In this document: positions 18,413 to 27,267 of the stretch, one piece after another | Position numbering within the stretch: position 1 is the first letter of the stretch | How the letters are laid out: each line of letters begins with the position of its first letter | Origin: an uncultured Anaeroplasmataceae bacterium | GTDB lineage: Bacteria > Bacillota_I > Bacilli_A > Acholeplasmatales > Anaeroplasmataceae | Direction: 5' to 3' | Length of the DNA: 54,914 nucleotides | Assembly: GCA_934229785.1 (NCBI GenBank) | Contig: CAKQEA010000011.1 | Location: 1 to 54,914 of the forward strand | Notes under the pieces: generated by a model | What the model saw: the letters and a program-made list of their open reading frames with translations, nothing else | What the model was told of the DNA's origin: nothing | The model's database searches: none | Translations under genes and position numbers: made by a program

Positions 18413-19402
18413 TTACAAATTTTTGATAATTGCCTCGCTAAATTCCTTAGTAGTTGCCTCTCCACCTAAATCCCTAGTTAAAACATTACCATCAGCCAAT
18501 GTTTTTAAAATCGCATTAGAAATTTTTAAGGCTACAGAATATTTTCCCATATGATTAAGCATCATGATAGAAGCTTGAAGCAAGGCAATAGGATTAGCTA
18601 TACCCTTAAAAGCAATATCAGGAGCTGAACCATGAACTGCCTCAAATATGGCAACATCCTTACCTAGATTTGCGCCTGCAACCAAGCCAAGACCACCTAC
18701 AAGTCCAGCAATTAAATCTGAAATTATATCCCCATATAAATTGGGGGCAACAAGCACATCGTAATTTTCTGGGTACATAACAAGCTGCATGCACATATTA
18801 TCAACAATCTTATTATCCGAAATAATAGTTGGATACTCTTTAGCTATTTGATTAAATAAATTTAAGAATAATCCATCTGATTTTTTTAAAATATTAGCCT
18901 TATGAATACATGTAACCTTTTTACGATTGTTTTTTACAGCATAGTCGAAGGCATAACGAATAATACGTTCTGATGCTGAAACAGTAATTCTTTTAATTGC
19001 CTCAACCCCATTTTCAATCTCATGTTCCTCACCAATATATAAATCCTCTGTATTTTCTCTTATAGTAACAATATCAATATTTTGATACTTTGAAATATTT
19101 TTAAATGAATAAGCTGGTCTTAAATTTACATATAAATCAAAGGCCAAACGCAGTTGAACATTTACAGATTTAAACCCCTTACCAATAGGGGTTGTAACTG
19201 GTCCCTTTAGAACATATTTATATTTTTTTATAGCCTCCAATGTTTCTTTAGGAATAAGCTCACCACATTTATCATAAGATGTTTGTCCTATATCAAAAGT
19301 GTGATACTTTAAATCAGCACCAGCTACATCTAAAATTTTAGTTACTGACTCTACAATTTCAGGTCCAATACCATCACCTGGTAACAATACAATATCTGTC
19401 AT
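18413..19402 (-). CDS. icd: Isocitrate dehydrogenase (short, NAD-type likely)
   Basis: The enzyme converts isocitrate to 2-oxoglutarate. The 329-residue protein belongs to the isocitrate/isopropylmalate dehydrogenase family: DIVLLPGDGIGPEI at the start, substrate segments QLRLAFDLYVNLRP and IRENTEDLYIGEEH, YGDIISDLIAGLVGGLGL and EAVHGSAPDIAFKGIANP. The short length resembles NAD-dependent archaeal/mitochondrial-type forms; cofactor choice is inferred. Position after aconitase and citrate synthase separates it from leuB. GGGGGAG precedes the ATG. It is the last gene of the operon, two bases after gltA, and ends at a 13-bp stem terminator. Confidence 0.92.
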   Translation of the reverse strand: MTDIVLLPGDGIGPEIVESVTKILDVAGADLKYHTFDIGQTSYDKCGELIPKETLEAIKKYKYVLKGPVTTPIGKGFKSVNVQLRLAFDLYVNLRPAYSFKNISKYQNIDIVTIRENTEDLYIGEEHEIENGVEAIKRITVSASERIIRYAFDYAVKNNRKKVTCIHKANILKKSDGLFLNLFNQIAKEYPTIISDNKIVDNMCMQLVMYPENYDVLVAPNLYGDIISDLIAGLVGGLGLVAGANLGKDVAIFEAVHGSAPDIAFKGIANPIALLQASIMMLNHMGKYSVALKISNAILKTLADGNVLTRDLGGEATTKEFSEAIIKNL

Positions 19403-19404
19403 TT

Positions 19405-20709
19405 CTACTCCCCCTCTTCTCCTACATATTTAGTTGCAGGACGAATTATCTTATTACAATACATTAAATTTTCAATATCATGACTAATCCAACCAACCAC
19501 TCTTGCTGCGGCAAAAATAGGGATAAATAAATCTCTTGGAATGTCAAGCATTTCATAAATTAAGCCTGAATAAAAATCAACATTACTACAGCATTCACAC
19601 CCCTTTTTATTTTTTAAGGCCATAACTGCAAGTCGTTCAAATCTTTGATAAAAATTAAATTTTAGATAATTCTTTTCCTTAGATAAATTCAAAGCTGTTT
19701 GTCTTAAAAGTTCACATCTAGGATCAGATAAAGTATAAATTGCATGTCCAATACCATAAATAAGTCCTGAATTATCAAAATAATCCTTATTTAAAATTTT
19801 ATCAATAATCCTATTAATTTCTTCATCAGTAGGACTTAAACCAATATCATTTATGATACATTCCATCATATCAAGTACAGCCATATTAGCTCCACCATGA
19901 CGTGCTCCCTTTAATGATGACATAGAAGCAGCAATCATAGAATATAGATCTGTTAAAGTTGAAGACACAACCGTCCCAACAAATGCTGAATTATTTCCAC
20001 CACCATGATCAGCGTGAACCATTAAACACATATCCAAGGTTTTTGCCTCAAGATTAGTAAAAATTCCATCATTTCTAGATAAGTACAAAATATTTTCTGC
20101 AAACGAATAATCCTTTCTAGGAAAATGAATATGAAGAAAATCGCGATCCAAATAATGAGTTTTTGCTTGCAAAGAATAAGAAATAATAGCAGGCATTTTA
20201 GCAATCAAAGAAACTCCTTTATTAATTAATTCAGATGGAGTTATATCATCTGGATTTTCATCAAATGAATATAAAGATAAAATACATCTAGTTATATGAT
20301 TCATTAATGATTTAGAAGGATTTTTTAAAATAATATTTTCTAAAAAGCCTTCAGGCAAATCATATAAATCATTTAAACTATTCTTAAATTTAATAGATTC
20401 AAGTTCATTCGGATAATGACCAAATAGCAACAAAAAGCAAGTATTTTCATACCCAAAGCCTTGATTACAAAGTTTGGCAACACGAGTAATATCAATACCC
20501 CTATAATATAAATTTCCCTTTTTAGGATACCTAACATCATCCTTAACATAATATCCAGAAACCTCAGAAACCTTAGTAAGACCAACAAGCACTCCTGTTC
20601 CATTATCATTTCTAAGTCCACGCTTTACCTTATATAAATCATAAAGCTTAGGATCAATATACCCATCACGTTTTAAATCCTTATATTTTTCATATAAGAA
20701 ATCATCCAT
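19405..20709 (-). CDS. gltA: Citrate synthase
   Basis: It condenses acetyl-CoA and oxaloacetate into citrate. The catalytic histidine regions are visible as HADHGGGNNSAF and GIGHAIYTLSDPR, with RHGGANMAV nearby. The N-terminal NGTGVLVGLTKVSEVSGY and GNLYYRGIDI are typical of clostridial/bacillar citrate synthases. The start is set at the ATG of MDDFLYEKYKDL, where AGGAG lies 8 nt upstream; this leaves 11 nt after the aconitase stop rather than an overlap. It is the middle gene of acn-gltA-icd and ends 2 nt before icd. Confidence 0.94.
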   Translation of the reverse strand: MDDFLYEKYKDLKRDGYIDPKLYDLYKVKRGLRNDNGTGVLVGLTKVSEVSGYYVKDDVRYPKKGNLYYRGIDITRVAKLCNQGFGYENTCFLLLFGHYPNELESIKFKNSLNDLYDLPEGFLENIILKNPSKSLMNHITRCILSLYSFDENPDDITPSELINKGVSLIAKMPAIISYSLQAKTHYLDRDFLHIHFPRKDYSFAENILYLSRNDGIFTNLEAKTLDMCLMVHADHGGGNNSAFVGTVVSSTLTDLYSMIAASMSSLKGARHGGANMAVLDMMECIINDIGLSPTDEEINRIIDKILNKDYFDNSGLIYGIGHAIYTLSDPRCELLRQTALNLSKEKNYLKFNFYQRFERLAVMALKNKKGCECCSNVDFYSGLIYEMLDIPRDLFIPIFAAARVVGWISHDIENLMYCNKIIRPATKYVGEEGE

Positions 20710-20720
20710 AATATCAACTC

Positions 20721-22586
20721 CTAAAATGTATTTAGTAATCCACCACAATTAATTAAATTCATTTCCTCTTTTGTTAACGTATTAACAATACTATATTTTT
20801 TATTTTTAGAAATATTTTTAACCAAAATTAGCTTATCATCAAAACAAACATCAATATCATCTAACAAATCAGCTTCAATATTTAATTCAATTGGTAAAAT
20901 TCCGAAATTAATCAAATTTTTCTTATGAATTCTTGCAAAAGATGAAGCAATAACTGCTTTAATACCTAAATATCTAGGGGCAATAGCTGCATGCTCACGA
21001 CTTGATCCTTGACCATAATTTTCTTTAGCAACAATTATACCACCATTATTCTTTTTACATCTATTTGAAAAATTATTATCAATATTAGAAAAAACAAATT
21101 CAGATATTTTTTCAATATTACTACGATATGGTAAAACCTTAGCTCCAGCTGGCATAATATGATCCGTTGTAATATTATCTCCAACACAAATCATAACCTT
21201 AGCCTTAAACTCATTACCAATAGGAGCAAACCTAGGAATCATTTTAATGTTTGGTCCCATAACAACATCACTAGAAAATGTTGGATAATATAATAAGCTA
21301 TCACATCTTGGATAACTAACATCCATAGAAAAACCATCAAGCTTCATACCAATTGGTGATGAAATATAACCATTAACGGCAGAAAGTGCTGCAACTTCAG
21401 GTGAAACTAAATAAACAGAAGCTGAATTTGTGCCACTTCTACCATAAAAATTACGATTGAACGTTCTAAGTGAAACAGCATTAGTCCCAGGAGATTGTCC
21501 CATACCAATACATGGACCACAAGCAGATTCTAATATTCTAGCACCACTTGCAAGTAATACATCTAAAATACCATTTTGAGTAATCATTTGTAAAACCTGT
21601 AAACTACCTGGGGAAATACCTAAAGAAACATCCTTATGTACCTTTTTCCCCTTTAAAATAGAGGCAACCTTAACAAAATCATAATAACTTGAATTTGTAC
21701 AAGAACCAATCAAAACCTGATCTACCTTCACACAAGAAAGCTCACTAACCTTCTTAACTAAATCAGGTGAATTAGGACATGAAGCATAAGGCTCTAATTC
21801 ATTTAAATCAATAACAATATTCTCATCGTATAAAGAATCTTCATCACGACTAAGTGCTACATAATCACCCTCTCTACCCTGTAAAGCTAAAAAACGCCTA
21901 GTTTGCTCATCAGATGGAAAAATACTAGATGTAGCCCCAAGCTCTGCTCCCATATTGCAAATAGTAGCACGCTCTGGTACGGTTAAAGACATAACACCCT
22001 CACCATAATATTCAATTACCTTATTAACTCCACCCTTAACAGTCATTTTTCCAATCAAATAAATAATTATATCCTTAGCAGAAACACCATTTTGTAATTT
22101 ATTTAAAAGCTTAACGCCAACAACCTTAGGTCTAACAATACTAAAAGGCATACCAGCCATTGCACACGCAACATCTAACCCTCCAGCACCAATTGCCAAC
22201 GCTCCAACACCTGAAGAGGTTGGTGTATGCGAATCTGAGCCTAAAATAGTTCTACCCGGTTTAGCAAAACGCTCAACATTAACCTGATGACAAATACCAT
22301 TACCAGCCTTAGAAAAAACAATCCCATATTTATCAGCAACAGTTTGTAAAAATTTATGATCATCCGCATTCATAAAACCATTTTGTAAAGTATTATGATC
22401 TACATAGCTTACAGATAATTCAGTCTTAACCCTATCTAAACCAAAGCTAATAAACTCCAAATAAGCCATCGTACCTGTAGCATCTTGTGTCAACGTTTGA
22501 TCGATTTTAATACTCATCTTATTATTTTCTAAATCCTCACTAACCATATGATGATCTAATATCTTATAAGTTAAAGTCTTCCCCAT
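20721..22586 (-). CDS. acn: Aconitate hydratase, short (Aquifex-type) form
   Basis: It isomerises citrate to isocitrate with a 4Fe-4S cluster. At about 621 residues it is far shorter than the ~900-residue AcnA and fits the short Aquifex-type aconitases. Cluster cysteines are in LIGSCTNSSYYDF and ESACGPCIGMG. The swivel domain is at the C-terminus (DNITTDHIMPAG, NYGQGSSREHAAI). The start is the ATG of MGKTLTYK (AGGAGG 8 nt upstream); a TTG two codons earlier lies too close to that site. It is first in the operon; a TATAAT lies about 40 nt upstream of the start. There are no genes for later TCA steps, so the operon probably supplies 2-oxoglutarate for glutamate. Confidence 0.94.
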   Translation of the reverse strand: MGKTLTYKILDHHMVSEDLENNKMSIKIDQTLTQDATGTMAYLEFISFGLDRVKTELSVSYVDHNTLQNGFMNADDHKFLQTVADKYGIVFSKAGNGICHQVNVERFAKPGRTILGSDSHTPTSSGVGALAIGAGGLDVACAMAGMPFSIVRPKVVGVKLLNKLQNGVSAKDIIIYLIGKMTVKGGVNKVIEYYGEGVMSLTVPERATICNMGAELGATSSIFPSDEQTRRFLALQGREGDYVALSRDEDSLYDENIVIDLNELEPYASCPNSPDLVKKVSELSCVKVDQVLIGSCTNSSYYDFVKVASILKGKKVHKDVSLGISPGSLQVLQMITQNGILDVLLASGARILESACGPCIGMGQSPGTNAVSLRTFNRNFYGRSGTNSASVYLVSPEVAALSAVNGYISSPIGMKLDGFSMDVSYPRCDSLLYYPTFSSDVVMGPNIKMIPRFAPIGNEFKAKVMICVGDNITTDHIMPAGAKVLPYRSNIEKISEFVFSNIDNNFSNRCKKNNGGIIVAKENYGQGSSREHAAIAPRYLGIKAVIASSFARIHKKNLINFGILPIELNIEADLLDDIDVCFDDKLILVKNISKNKKYSIVNTLTKEEMNLINCGGLLNTF

Positions 22587-22701
22587 CCTCAAATCCTCCT
22601 AAAATTCAATAATTATAAGAATTATACCACATAATATTTATATTATAAAGAATAAATTCTAATAATATTCGATAAATTCAATTAAAACATTTTCATTATA
22701 C

Positions 22702-22732
22702 AAAAAAATGGATAATCTTTTAAATTATCCAT
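22702..22732 (-). terminator. Terminator overlapping the end of the 22725 gene
   Basis: ATGGATAAT and ATTATCCAT form a 9-bp stem whose minus-strand side is followed by seven Ts. The stop codon of the 122-residue gene lies inside the stem. Confidence 0.8.
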
Positions 22733-23093
22733 TAAATGTTTCATTCTTAATAAAATAAGCATAACCAAATCTTACATAAATAGTATAATCACCATTTAAT
22801 ATTAAAAAACTATTGCCATTCTTAAAGTCATTACCACAGGTATTATCTAGAATAGATGCATCATTAAAAATAAATCTTCCTATTCTTTCCCATTTATAAT
22901 CATTAATATTATATTTAATATTCATATTATTTTTATAACTTAAAAATTCATCATAATTATCAAATATAAATAATTTATAAAACTGTGCATTAAATCTATT
23001 AATACTTCTAGTTCTAATAACAATATAATTATCATTACATTTAATAACAACCTTACCTAATGAATAATATCTATAAGCAACCACAAAAATCAC
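22725..23093 (-). CDS. Hypothetical protein (122 aa), coupled to the next gene upstream
   Basis: Not recognised. It is rich in Asn, Tyr, Phe and Ile with beta-like segments (KVVIKCNDNYIVIRTRSIN, KLFIFDNYDEFLSYKNN, SFLILNGDYTIYVRFGYAYF) and no clear signal or membrane span. It seems to start with GTG at 23093, whose GTGA overlaps the TGA of the upstream 97-residue gene, a sign of translational coupling. The composition and the repeated short beta motifs resemble its partner, so the two may form a complex; that is inference. Confidence 0.6.
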   Translation of the reverse strand: MIFVVAYRYYSLGKVVIKCNDNYIVIRTRSINRFNAQFYKLFIFDNYDEFLSYKNNMNIKYNINDYKWERIGRFIFNDASILDNTCGNDFKNGNSFLILNGDYTIYVRFGYAYFIKNETFNG

Positions 23094-23383
23094 CTTTTCA
23101 CAATAAAAATATCACCACTATTACTTAATACATCGTAACAACCATTTAAAACAATCCTTAAATCATTATTAACAACCAAAGCATCATTTGCTTCAATATT
23201 AAATAATAGCTTATTATTCTCTTGAAATCTCTGTAATTCACTATTAATATTAATAGAAAATAATTCAGAACTCCCCTTTAAAAAATATAATTTATATCTA
23301 TCCTTATTTGATTCATTATCAACATAAATAACATTATTATCCATTTTAATTATTAAATCATTTGATACATTATAAACATCCAT
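23090..23383 (-). CDS. Hypothetical protein (97 aa), partner of the 122-aa gene
   Basis: Not recognised. It is a small, Asn/Asp-rich, beta-looking protein (SNDLIIKMDNNVIYVDN, KLYFLKGSSELFSININ, DLRIVLNGCYDVLSNSGD) without a signal peptide. TGA ends the gene and overlaps the GTG start of the next by four bases. Both genes share phrases such as LNG.Y.I, hinting at distant similarity. They sit between the TCA operon and a surface lipoprotein gene. Confidence 0.6.
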   Translation of the reverse strand: MDVYNVSNDLIIKMDNNVIYVDNESNKDRYKLYFLKGSSELFSININSELQRFQENNKLLFNIEANDALVVNNDLRIVLNGCYDVLSNSGDIFIVKR

Positions 23384-23412
23384 AGATAAGCACCACCTAA
23401 TAATAGAATAAT

Positions 23413-23450
23413 AAAAGGAAAATCAATAATTATCAATAGATTTTCCTTTT
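23413..23450. terminator. Strong hairpin terminator, bidirectional
   Basis: AAAAGGAAAATC and GATTTTCCTTTT are perfectly complementary over 12 bp with a 14-nt loop and T-rich flanks. It ends the LRR lipoprotein transcript on the minus strand. Confidence 0.8.
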
Positions 23451-23581
23451 ATTATTTGTTTTCAATTAAAAAATTACAAATTAGAATATTAATTATAATC
23501 TAATTAATGATTACACTTTATATAATGAAGAGTAAGTTTTTTATAATATTTCATAAAAATAATGGCAAATTAATTATTTTA

Positions 23582-26215
23582 TTAATTAATTTTTTCAGTT
23601 TTTTGACCTGGTGAGCCCTTTGTACCATTTTTTCCTGTATGAAAAGAGCTATCACCATTACCTCCAGCTCCACCTTCTCCACCAATTAAATTAGTTTCCT
23701 TTGAAACAAGACAAGTTGATCTATATCCGATTGCTGATCCTCCAGCTCCACCATTACCACCATCAGCTTTATTCCAATGGGTATGTCCATTTCCTCCTCT
23801 TCCGCCTTTTCCGGCTTGAACAGTTAGATTGCCATCTAATTTAACATTATTTCCTTTTATTCCAAATGCACCTTTTGATCCATCACCACCATCAGCTAAA
23901 TAGTTATTGGCATCTGCATCTCCTTCTCTTCCAACATCTCCAACTGAAGTATTTATAACTTTCATTTCACCATTTTTAACATTAATTACTAAGTCCCAAA
24001 CATCTAATGCAGTTGTTTTATTTTTTGATTTTAATTCAGTATTTAAAAAAGAGTCTATAATAACCTTTGAACCTTTTGCAGCACATATTATAGAACTATC
24101 ATCGTTAAATGTATCTTTAAATGATGAGAAATCAAATGTTATACTTGATTGTTTTCTTTCCATAACATTAAAACCAATATTATATGTATCATATTCATTA
24201 CCAAAAATTGATAATTTTGATAATGATGATGGAATATAAAAATAATATCTTGCTTTTGCTGTTGATGTTCTATCATTAACAAGTGATAAAATCATTTCCT
24301 CTGTTGTTGGAATAATTTCTCTATTACCAGTAGCTTCACCTTCTCTAATAGTAGTTGCGGTTAAAAACTCTTCCATTGAAAAGAAAATAGATTGTGAATA
24401 GTTGTAAATTGTATCTTTATCAATATATTCTTCATTTATAAATTTAAGCTTAAAATCACCATTTTTAACCCTAGATGTAATTTTTTCATATAAATCTTTT
24501 GTCATGTAATTCAATCCTGAAGCTATTGATAATTTTTCAAGATTTGGAAGATTTTCCTTACTTAAAGCATTTAGATATTTGGTTCCATCATCATCAATAT
24601 TAATTGAATTACATTCGTCTAAAATAAGCTCTTTAATATTTAACTTACCTAATGAATCTAATGACTTTAAATTGTATGAATTAGTCAAATCTAATGTATT
24701 TAAATATACAAAACTTGATAAGTCTGGTAATTCACTAAATTCATTTAAACCTAAGCATAATGTATTAAGACTTCTAAGAGATGTTGCATCTAATTTGAAT
24801 TTTAATATACCATTATTTGAAGTACATAAATTTGATATATTCAATGAGTTATTAGAAATATCTAAATACTCTAACTTTTGCAAATCATTTAATTTTGAAA
24901 TATCAGCACCAGCTAAATTTGAATTTTTTAAAATTAAAGTGCTTAAGTTTCTAAATTCAACAACATTATTTAAATTAACATTTGTACCTGATAAATCTAA
25001 ATAAGTAATATTATTTTTATCTATAAACCCAATTGATTTTATATCAGTAAAAGTTAATCCACAATTTCCTAAGCCTAATTCCTTTAAATTATTTAAAGCT
25101 GACAAAGCATCTTTAAAAACACTTAGCTTATTGTTATTTAAAAATAATGATTCAAGATTAATTAGATTTCCAACATTTGTAATATCACTAATACTATTTG
25201 AACTTATGTCTAAATACTTTAGTTTTGTAAATCTATGAACATAATCTAAATTATTTATTAGATTATTTGAAATATTTAGATATTCAATATATGTATGCTG
25301 CTTAAGCTTCTCTAAGGTTGAAATGTTATTATTATTAACATTTAATTTTTTCAAGTTTTTAACACCTGAAGCAAAATCAATATTGTCAATACCATTGTTA
25401 GATAAATCTAATTCTTCAAGATTTGTTAACCATTTTAATCCATTAATTGATGTAACATCATTAGAAATTAATCCATCTAAATTTAACTTTTTAACTTGAG
25501 TCATATGATTCTTAGTTATTGTTGTTTGAGTTTTTGAAATAATATTATTACTAACCAACTCATTTTTTACTGAAGTTGCTAAAATTGTACCAAATGTTGA
25601 TGATAAATATCCTGTCCAAATATCTTTGCCTGAAACAGCACTATGTAATGTAACCTCAGTAGATAGCATTACTCCACATACCTCTAATTTACCTTTTTCA
25701 TCGATAAACATAATGTCATCACAACCGCTTAATTGATACTTGTCTGCAAATGCTTCATTAATTCCAAGTTCAATCACACTACCAAAATCGATTGTTTTTT
25801 TACTAACATCCTCAAGCTTACTAGCAATACCATCTTCATTTTGAGCTATATAGCTTTGTGAATATTTAACACTAATTTCAATTGAATTTCTACTAACTAA
25901 ATCATCAATTTTAGCAGAAACATTAACCTTACCTTCCTTGTTAGCAGTAAAGCTATCCTTAACCATAACTGCTTCACAAGCATTATCACCATCAATATAA
26001 TAAACTACATTATTTTTAGAATAATTTTTTAAATTTGAACTTTCATCTACACTAAAAGTCAATTTATAACTATTATCTGACTTCTTTTCAAGTAAGTATT
26101 CATTTGAAGTTGCAGAAATTGTAAAACTATCACTAGCTATACCACCACCTGCACAACTAACCAACGAAAAAACTCCCATAATTACTAATAAAATAAATAA
26201 TACTCTTTTTTTCAT
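23582..26215 (-). CDS. Leucine-rich-repeat surface lipoprotein with glycine-rich tail
   Basis: The 877-residue lipoprotein has lipobox FSLVSC (Cys21). Residues ~240-560 hold LRRs of the internalin-like type with L..LDLS.N.I..I..L spacing (LEELDLSNNGIDNIDFAS, LEYLDISNNSL). After a beta-rich region, the last ~110 residues are glycine-rich with GxGGxGG runs (GKGGRGGNG, GGNGGAGGSA, GGEGGAGGNG), unusual in a Firmicutes lipoprotein. LRR surface proteins usually bind host or microbial ligands; the ligand is unknown. AGGAG precedes the ATG. Its upstream region abuts the inverted-repeat promoter segment beside a serine recombinase, so phase-variable expression is possible. A separate TTGTTA-16-TATAAA promoter may also serve it. 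Confidence 0.85.
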   Translation of the reverse strand: MKKRVLFILLVIMGVFSLVSCAGGGIASDSFTISATSNEYLLEKKSDNSYKLTFSVDESSNLKNYSKNNVVYYIDGDNACEAVMVKDSFTANKEGKVNVSAKIDDLVSRNSIEISVKYSQSYIAQNEDGIASKLEDVSKKTIDFGSVIELGINEAFADKYQLSGCDDIMFIDEKGKLEVCGVMLSTEVTLHSAVSGKDIWTGYLSSTFGTILATSVKNELVSNNIISKTQTTITKNHMTQVKKLNLDGLISNDVTSINGLKWLTNLEELDLSNNGIDNIDFASGVKNLKKLNVNNNNISTLEKLKQHTYIEYLNISNNLINNLDYVHRFTKLKYLDISSNSISDITNVGNLINLESLFLNNNKLSVFKDALSALNNLKELGLGNCGLTFTDIKSIGFIDKNNITYLDLSGTNVNLNNVVEFRNLSTLILKNSNLAGADISKLNDLQKLEYLDISNNSLNISNLCTSNNGILKFKLDATSLRSLNTLCLGLNEFSELPDLSSFVYLNTLDLTNSYNLKSLDSLGKLNIKELILDECNSINIDDDGTKYLNALSKENLPNLEKLSIASGLNYMTKDLYEKITSRVKNGDFKLKFINEEYIDKDTIYNYSQSIFFSMEEFLTATTIREGEATGNREIIPTTEEMILSLVNDRTSTAKARYYFYIPSSLSKLSIFGNEYDTYNIGFNVMERKQSSITFDFSSFKDTFNDDSSIICAAKGSKVIIDSFLNTELKSKNKTTALDVWDLVINVKNGEMKVINTSVGDVGREGDADANNYLADGGDGSKGAFGIKGNNVKLDGNLTVQAGKGGRGGNGHTHWNKADGGNGGAGGSAIGYRSTCLVSKETNLIGGEGGAGGNGDSSFHTGKNGTKGSPGQKTEKIN

Positions 26216-26357
26216 TTTTATAATTCTCCTTATTAATAAATTTATATTTAATAGCTAAGCTATAAATATCTTAGTTAAATTGATTGTTTTATACATAAAA
26301 AAGAAAAAATAACAATTCATATAGATAAATAAAAGCCTTAATTAAAAATCCTAAAAG

Positions 26358-26447
26358 GTGTAGATTTTCGCAATAATTAATATTGATTTAAAACTAATAA
26401 AATATTATAATAATTATAAGAAAATACCCATTTGCGAAAATCTACAC
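26358..26447. repeat. 16-bp perfect inverted repeats enclosing a promoter
   Basis: GTGTAGATTTTCGCAA (26358-26373) and TTGCGAAAATCTACAC (26432-26447) are exact reverse complements 58 bp apart. They lie between the divergent LRR lipoprotein and serine recombinase genes. They may be recombination half-sites of an invertible segment, or an operator/hairpin. Confidence 0.6.
26383..26411 (+). promoter_or_regulatory. Promoter inside the inverted-repeat segment
   Basis: TTGATT (26383-26388), a 17-nt spacer and TATAAT (26406-26411), pointing to the recombinase in the present orientation. If the segment flipped, it would point at the LRR lipoprotein gene. Confidence 0.55.
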
Positions 26448-26451
26448 ATTT

Positions 26452-26481
26452 TTGACTTTTTCCAATTTTTTTAGATATAAT
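26452..26481 (+). promoter_or_regulatory. Recombinase promoter outside the segment
   Basis: TTGACT (26452-26457), an 18-nt spacer and TATAAT (26476-26481), starting 4 bp after the right inverted repeat and about 30 nt before the recombinase ATG. Confidence 0.6.
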
Positions 26482-26508
26482 AGAATAGAATATAGAGGTA
26501 TTAATTTT

Positions 26509-27132
26509 ATGATATATGGATATGCAAGAGTTTCAACAAAAGAACAAAATTTAGATCGACAAATTGTTAATATTTTGAATTTTGGAGTAAAAGAAAAAAA
26601 CATTTATACAGATAAGGAAAGTGGAAAAAACTTTGATAGAGTTAACTATCAAAAGTTAAGAAAAAAATTAAAAAAAGGCGATGTAATGGTAATAAAATCA
26701 ATAGATAGACTTGGTAGAAATTATGATATGATTATTGAAGAATGGGCTTATTTAACAAAAAAGTTAAAATGTGATATAGTTGTTTTAGATATGTCACTAC
26801 TTGATACTAGAATTGGTAATAATTTAATGGGGAAGTTTGTTTCTGATATAGTTTTACAAATATTATCATTTGTTGCTGAAAGCGAAAGAAATAATATTAA
26901 ATCTAGACAAGCTGAGGGGATTAAAATAGCAAAGGAAAAGGGTGTTGTTTTTGGAAGACCAAAGCTTCAAATTGATAGTAAAATATATGAAATATTTGAA
27001 TTATATAATTTAGAAAATCTAACATTTAAGCAAGCCTTGGAATATTCAAAACTATCACATGGATCATTTTACAAATATTACAACCTTTATAAAAGAAAGA
27101 AAAAAGAAGCAATTTTTGATGTAAATCAATAA
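26509..27132 (+). CDS. Serine recombinase (resolvase/invertase family)
   Basis: The 207-residue small serine recombinase has catalytic serine in YGYARVSTKEQNLDRQI near the N-terminus, then SIDRLGRNYDMI and ESERNNIKSRQAEGIKIAKE of the catalytic core and E helix. The C-terminal helix-turn-helix is LTFKQALEYSKLSHGSFYKYY. This size is shared by Hin/Gin-type invertases and Tn3 resolvases. The start is the ATG at 26509; GAGG lies 10 nt upstream, whereas the longer frame would begin inside the -35. No transposase or prophage genes lie nearby, and the inverted repeats just upstream make a local inversion switch plausible. Confidence 0.85.
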   Translation: MIYGYARVSTKEQNLDRQIVNILNFGVKEKNIYTDKESGKNFDRVNYQKLRKKLKKGDVMVIKSIDRLGRNYDMIIEEWAYLTKKLKCDIVVLDMSLLDTRIGNNLMGKFVSDIVLQILSFVAESERNNIKSRQAEGIKIAKEKGVVFGRPKLQIDSKIYEIFELYNLENLTFKQALEYSKLSHGSFYKYYNLYKRKKKEAIFDVNQ

Positions 27133-27217
27133 AATACAGTTTTAAAGACACACATTATTTTGCTTCTTAAACATTTATATATTTAATTATTTATATTTAA
27201 CACTTTATTCAATCACA

Positions 27218-27256
27218 ACAATATCTTACTTAAATCCTGCTTAATATCTTACTTAA
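27218..27256. repeat. Direct repeat A downstream of fic (iteron-like)
   Basis: This 39-bp sequence matches 28293-28331 with one mismatch. It contains three near-identical units (TCTTACTTAA, TCCTGCTTAA, TCTTACTTAA) spaced 11-12 bp, close to one helical turn, suggesting a protein-binding array. Confidence 0.7.
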
Positions 27257-27267
27257 CAACTACTATC

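Noticed and set aside
22725..23093. Reading TGA at 23090-23092 as tryptophan (Mycoplasma code)
   Set aside because: The TGA ends one gene exactly where the next begins by a GTGA overlap, and tryptophan is TGG throughout the window's conserved proteins.
24579..25004. Open frame of 141 codons on the plus strand inside the LRR lipoprotein gene
   Set aside because: It mirrors the repeat structure of the opposite strand and lacks a ribosome site; a shadow frame.
26358..27132. Serine recombinase as part of an IS607-type transposon or prophage integrase
   Set aside because: No TnpB/OrfB, phage genes or att-like direct repeats are nearby; the domain order is catalytic then short helix-turn-helix, not the IS607 order.
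27213..27260. Short repeats near fic as a CRISPR array
   Set aside because: Units are only ~10 bp with 1-2 bp between them, without unique spacers; iterons fit better.
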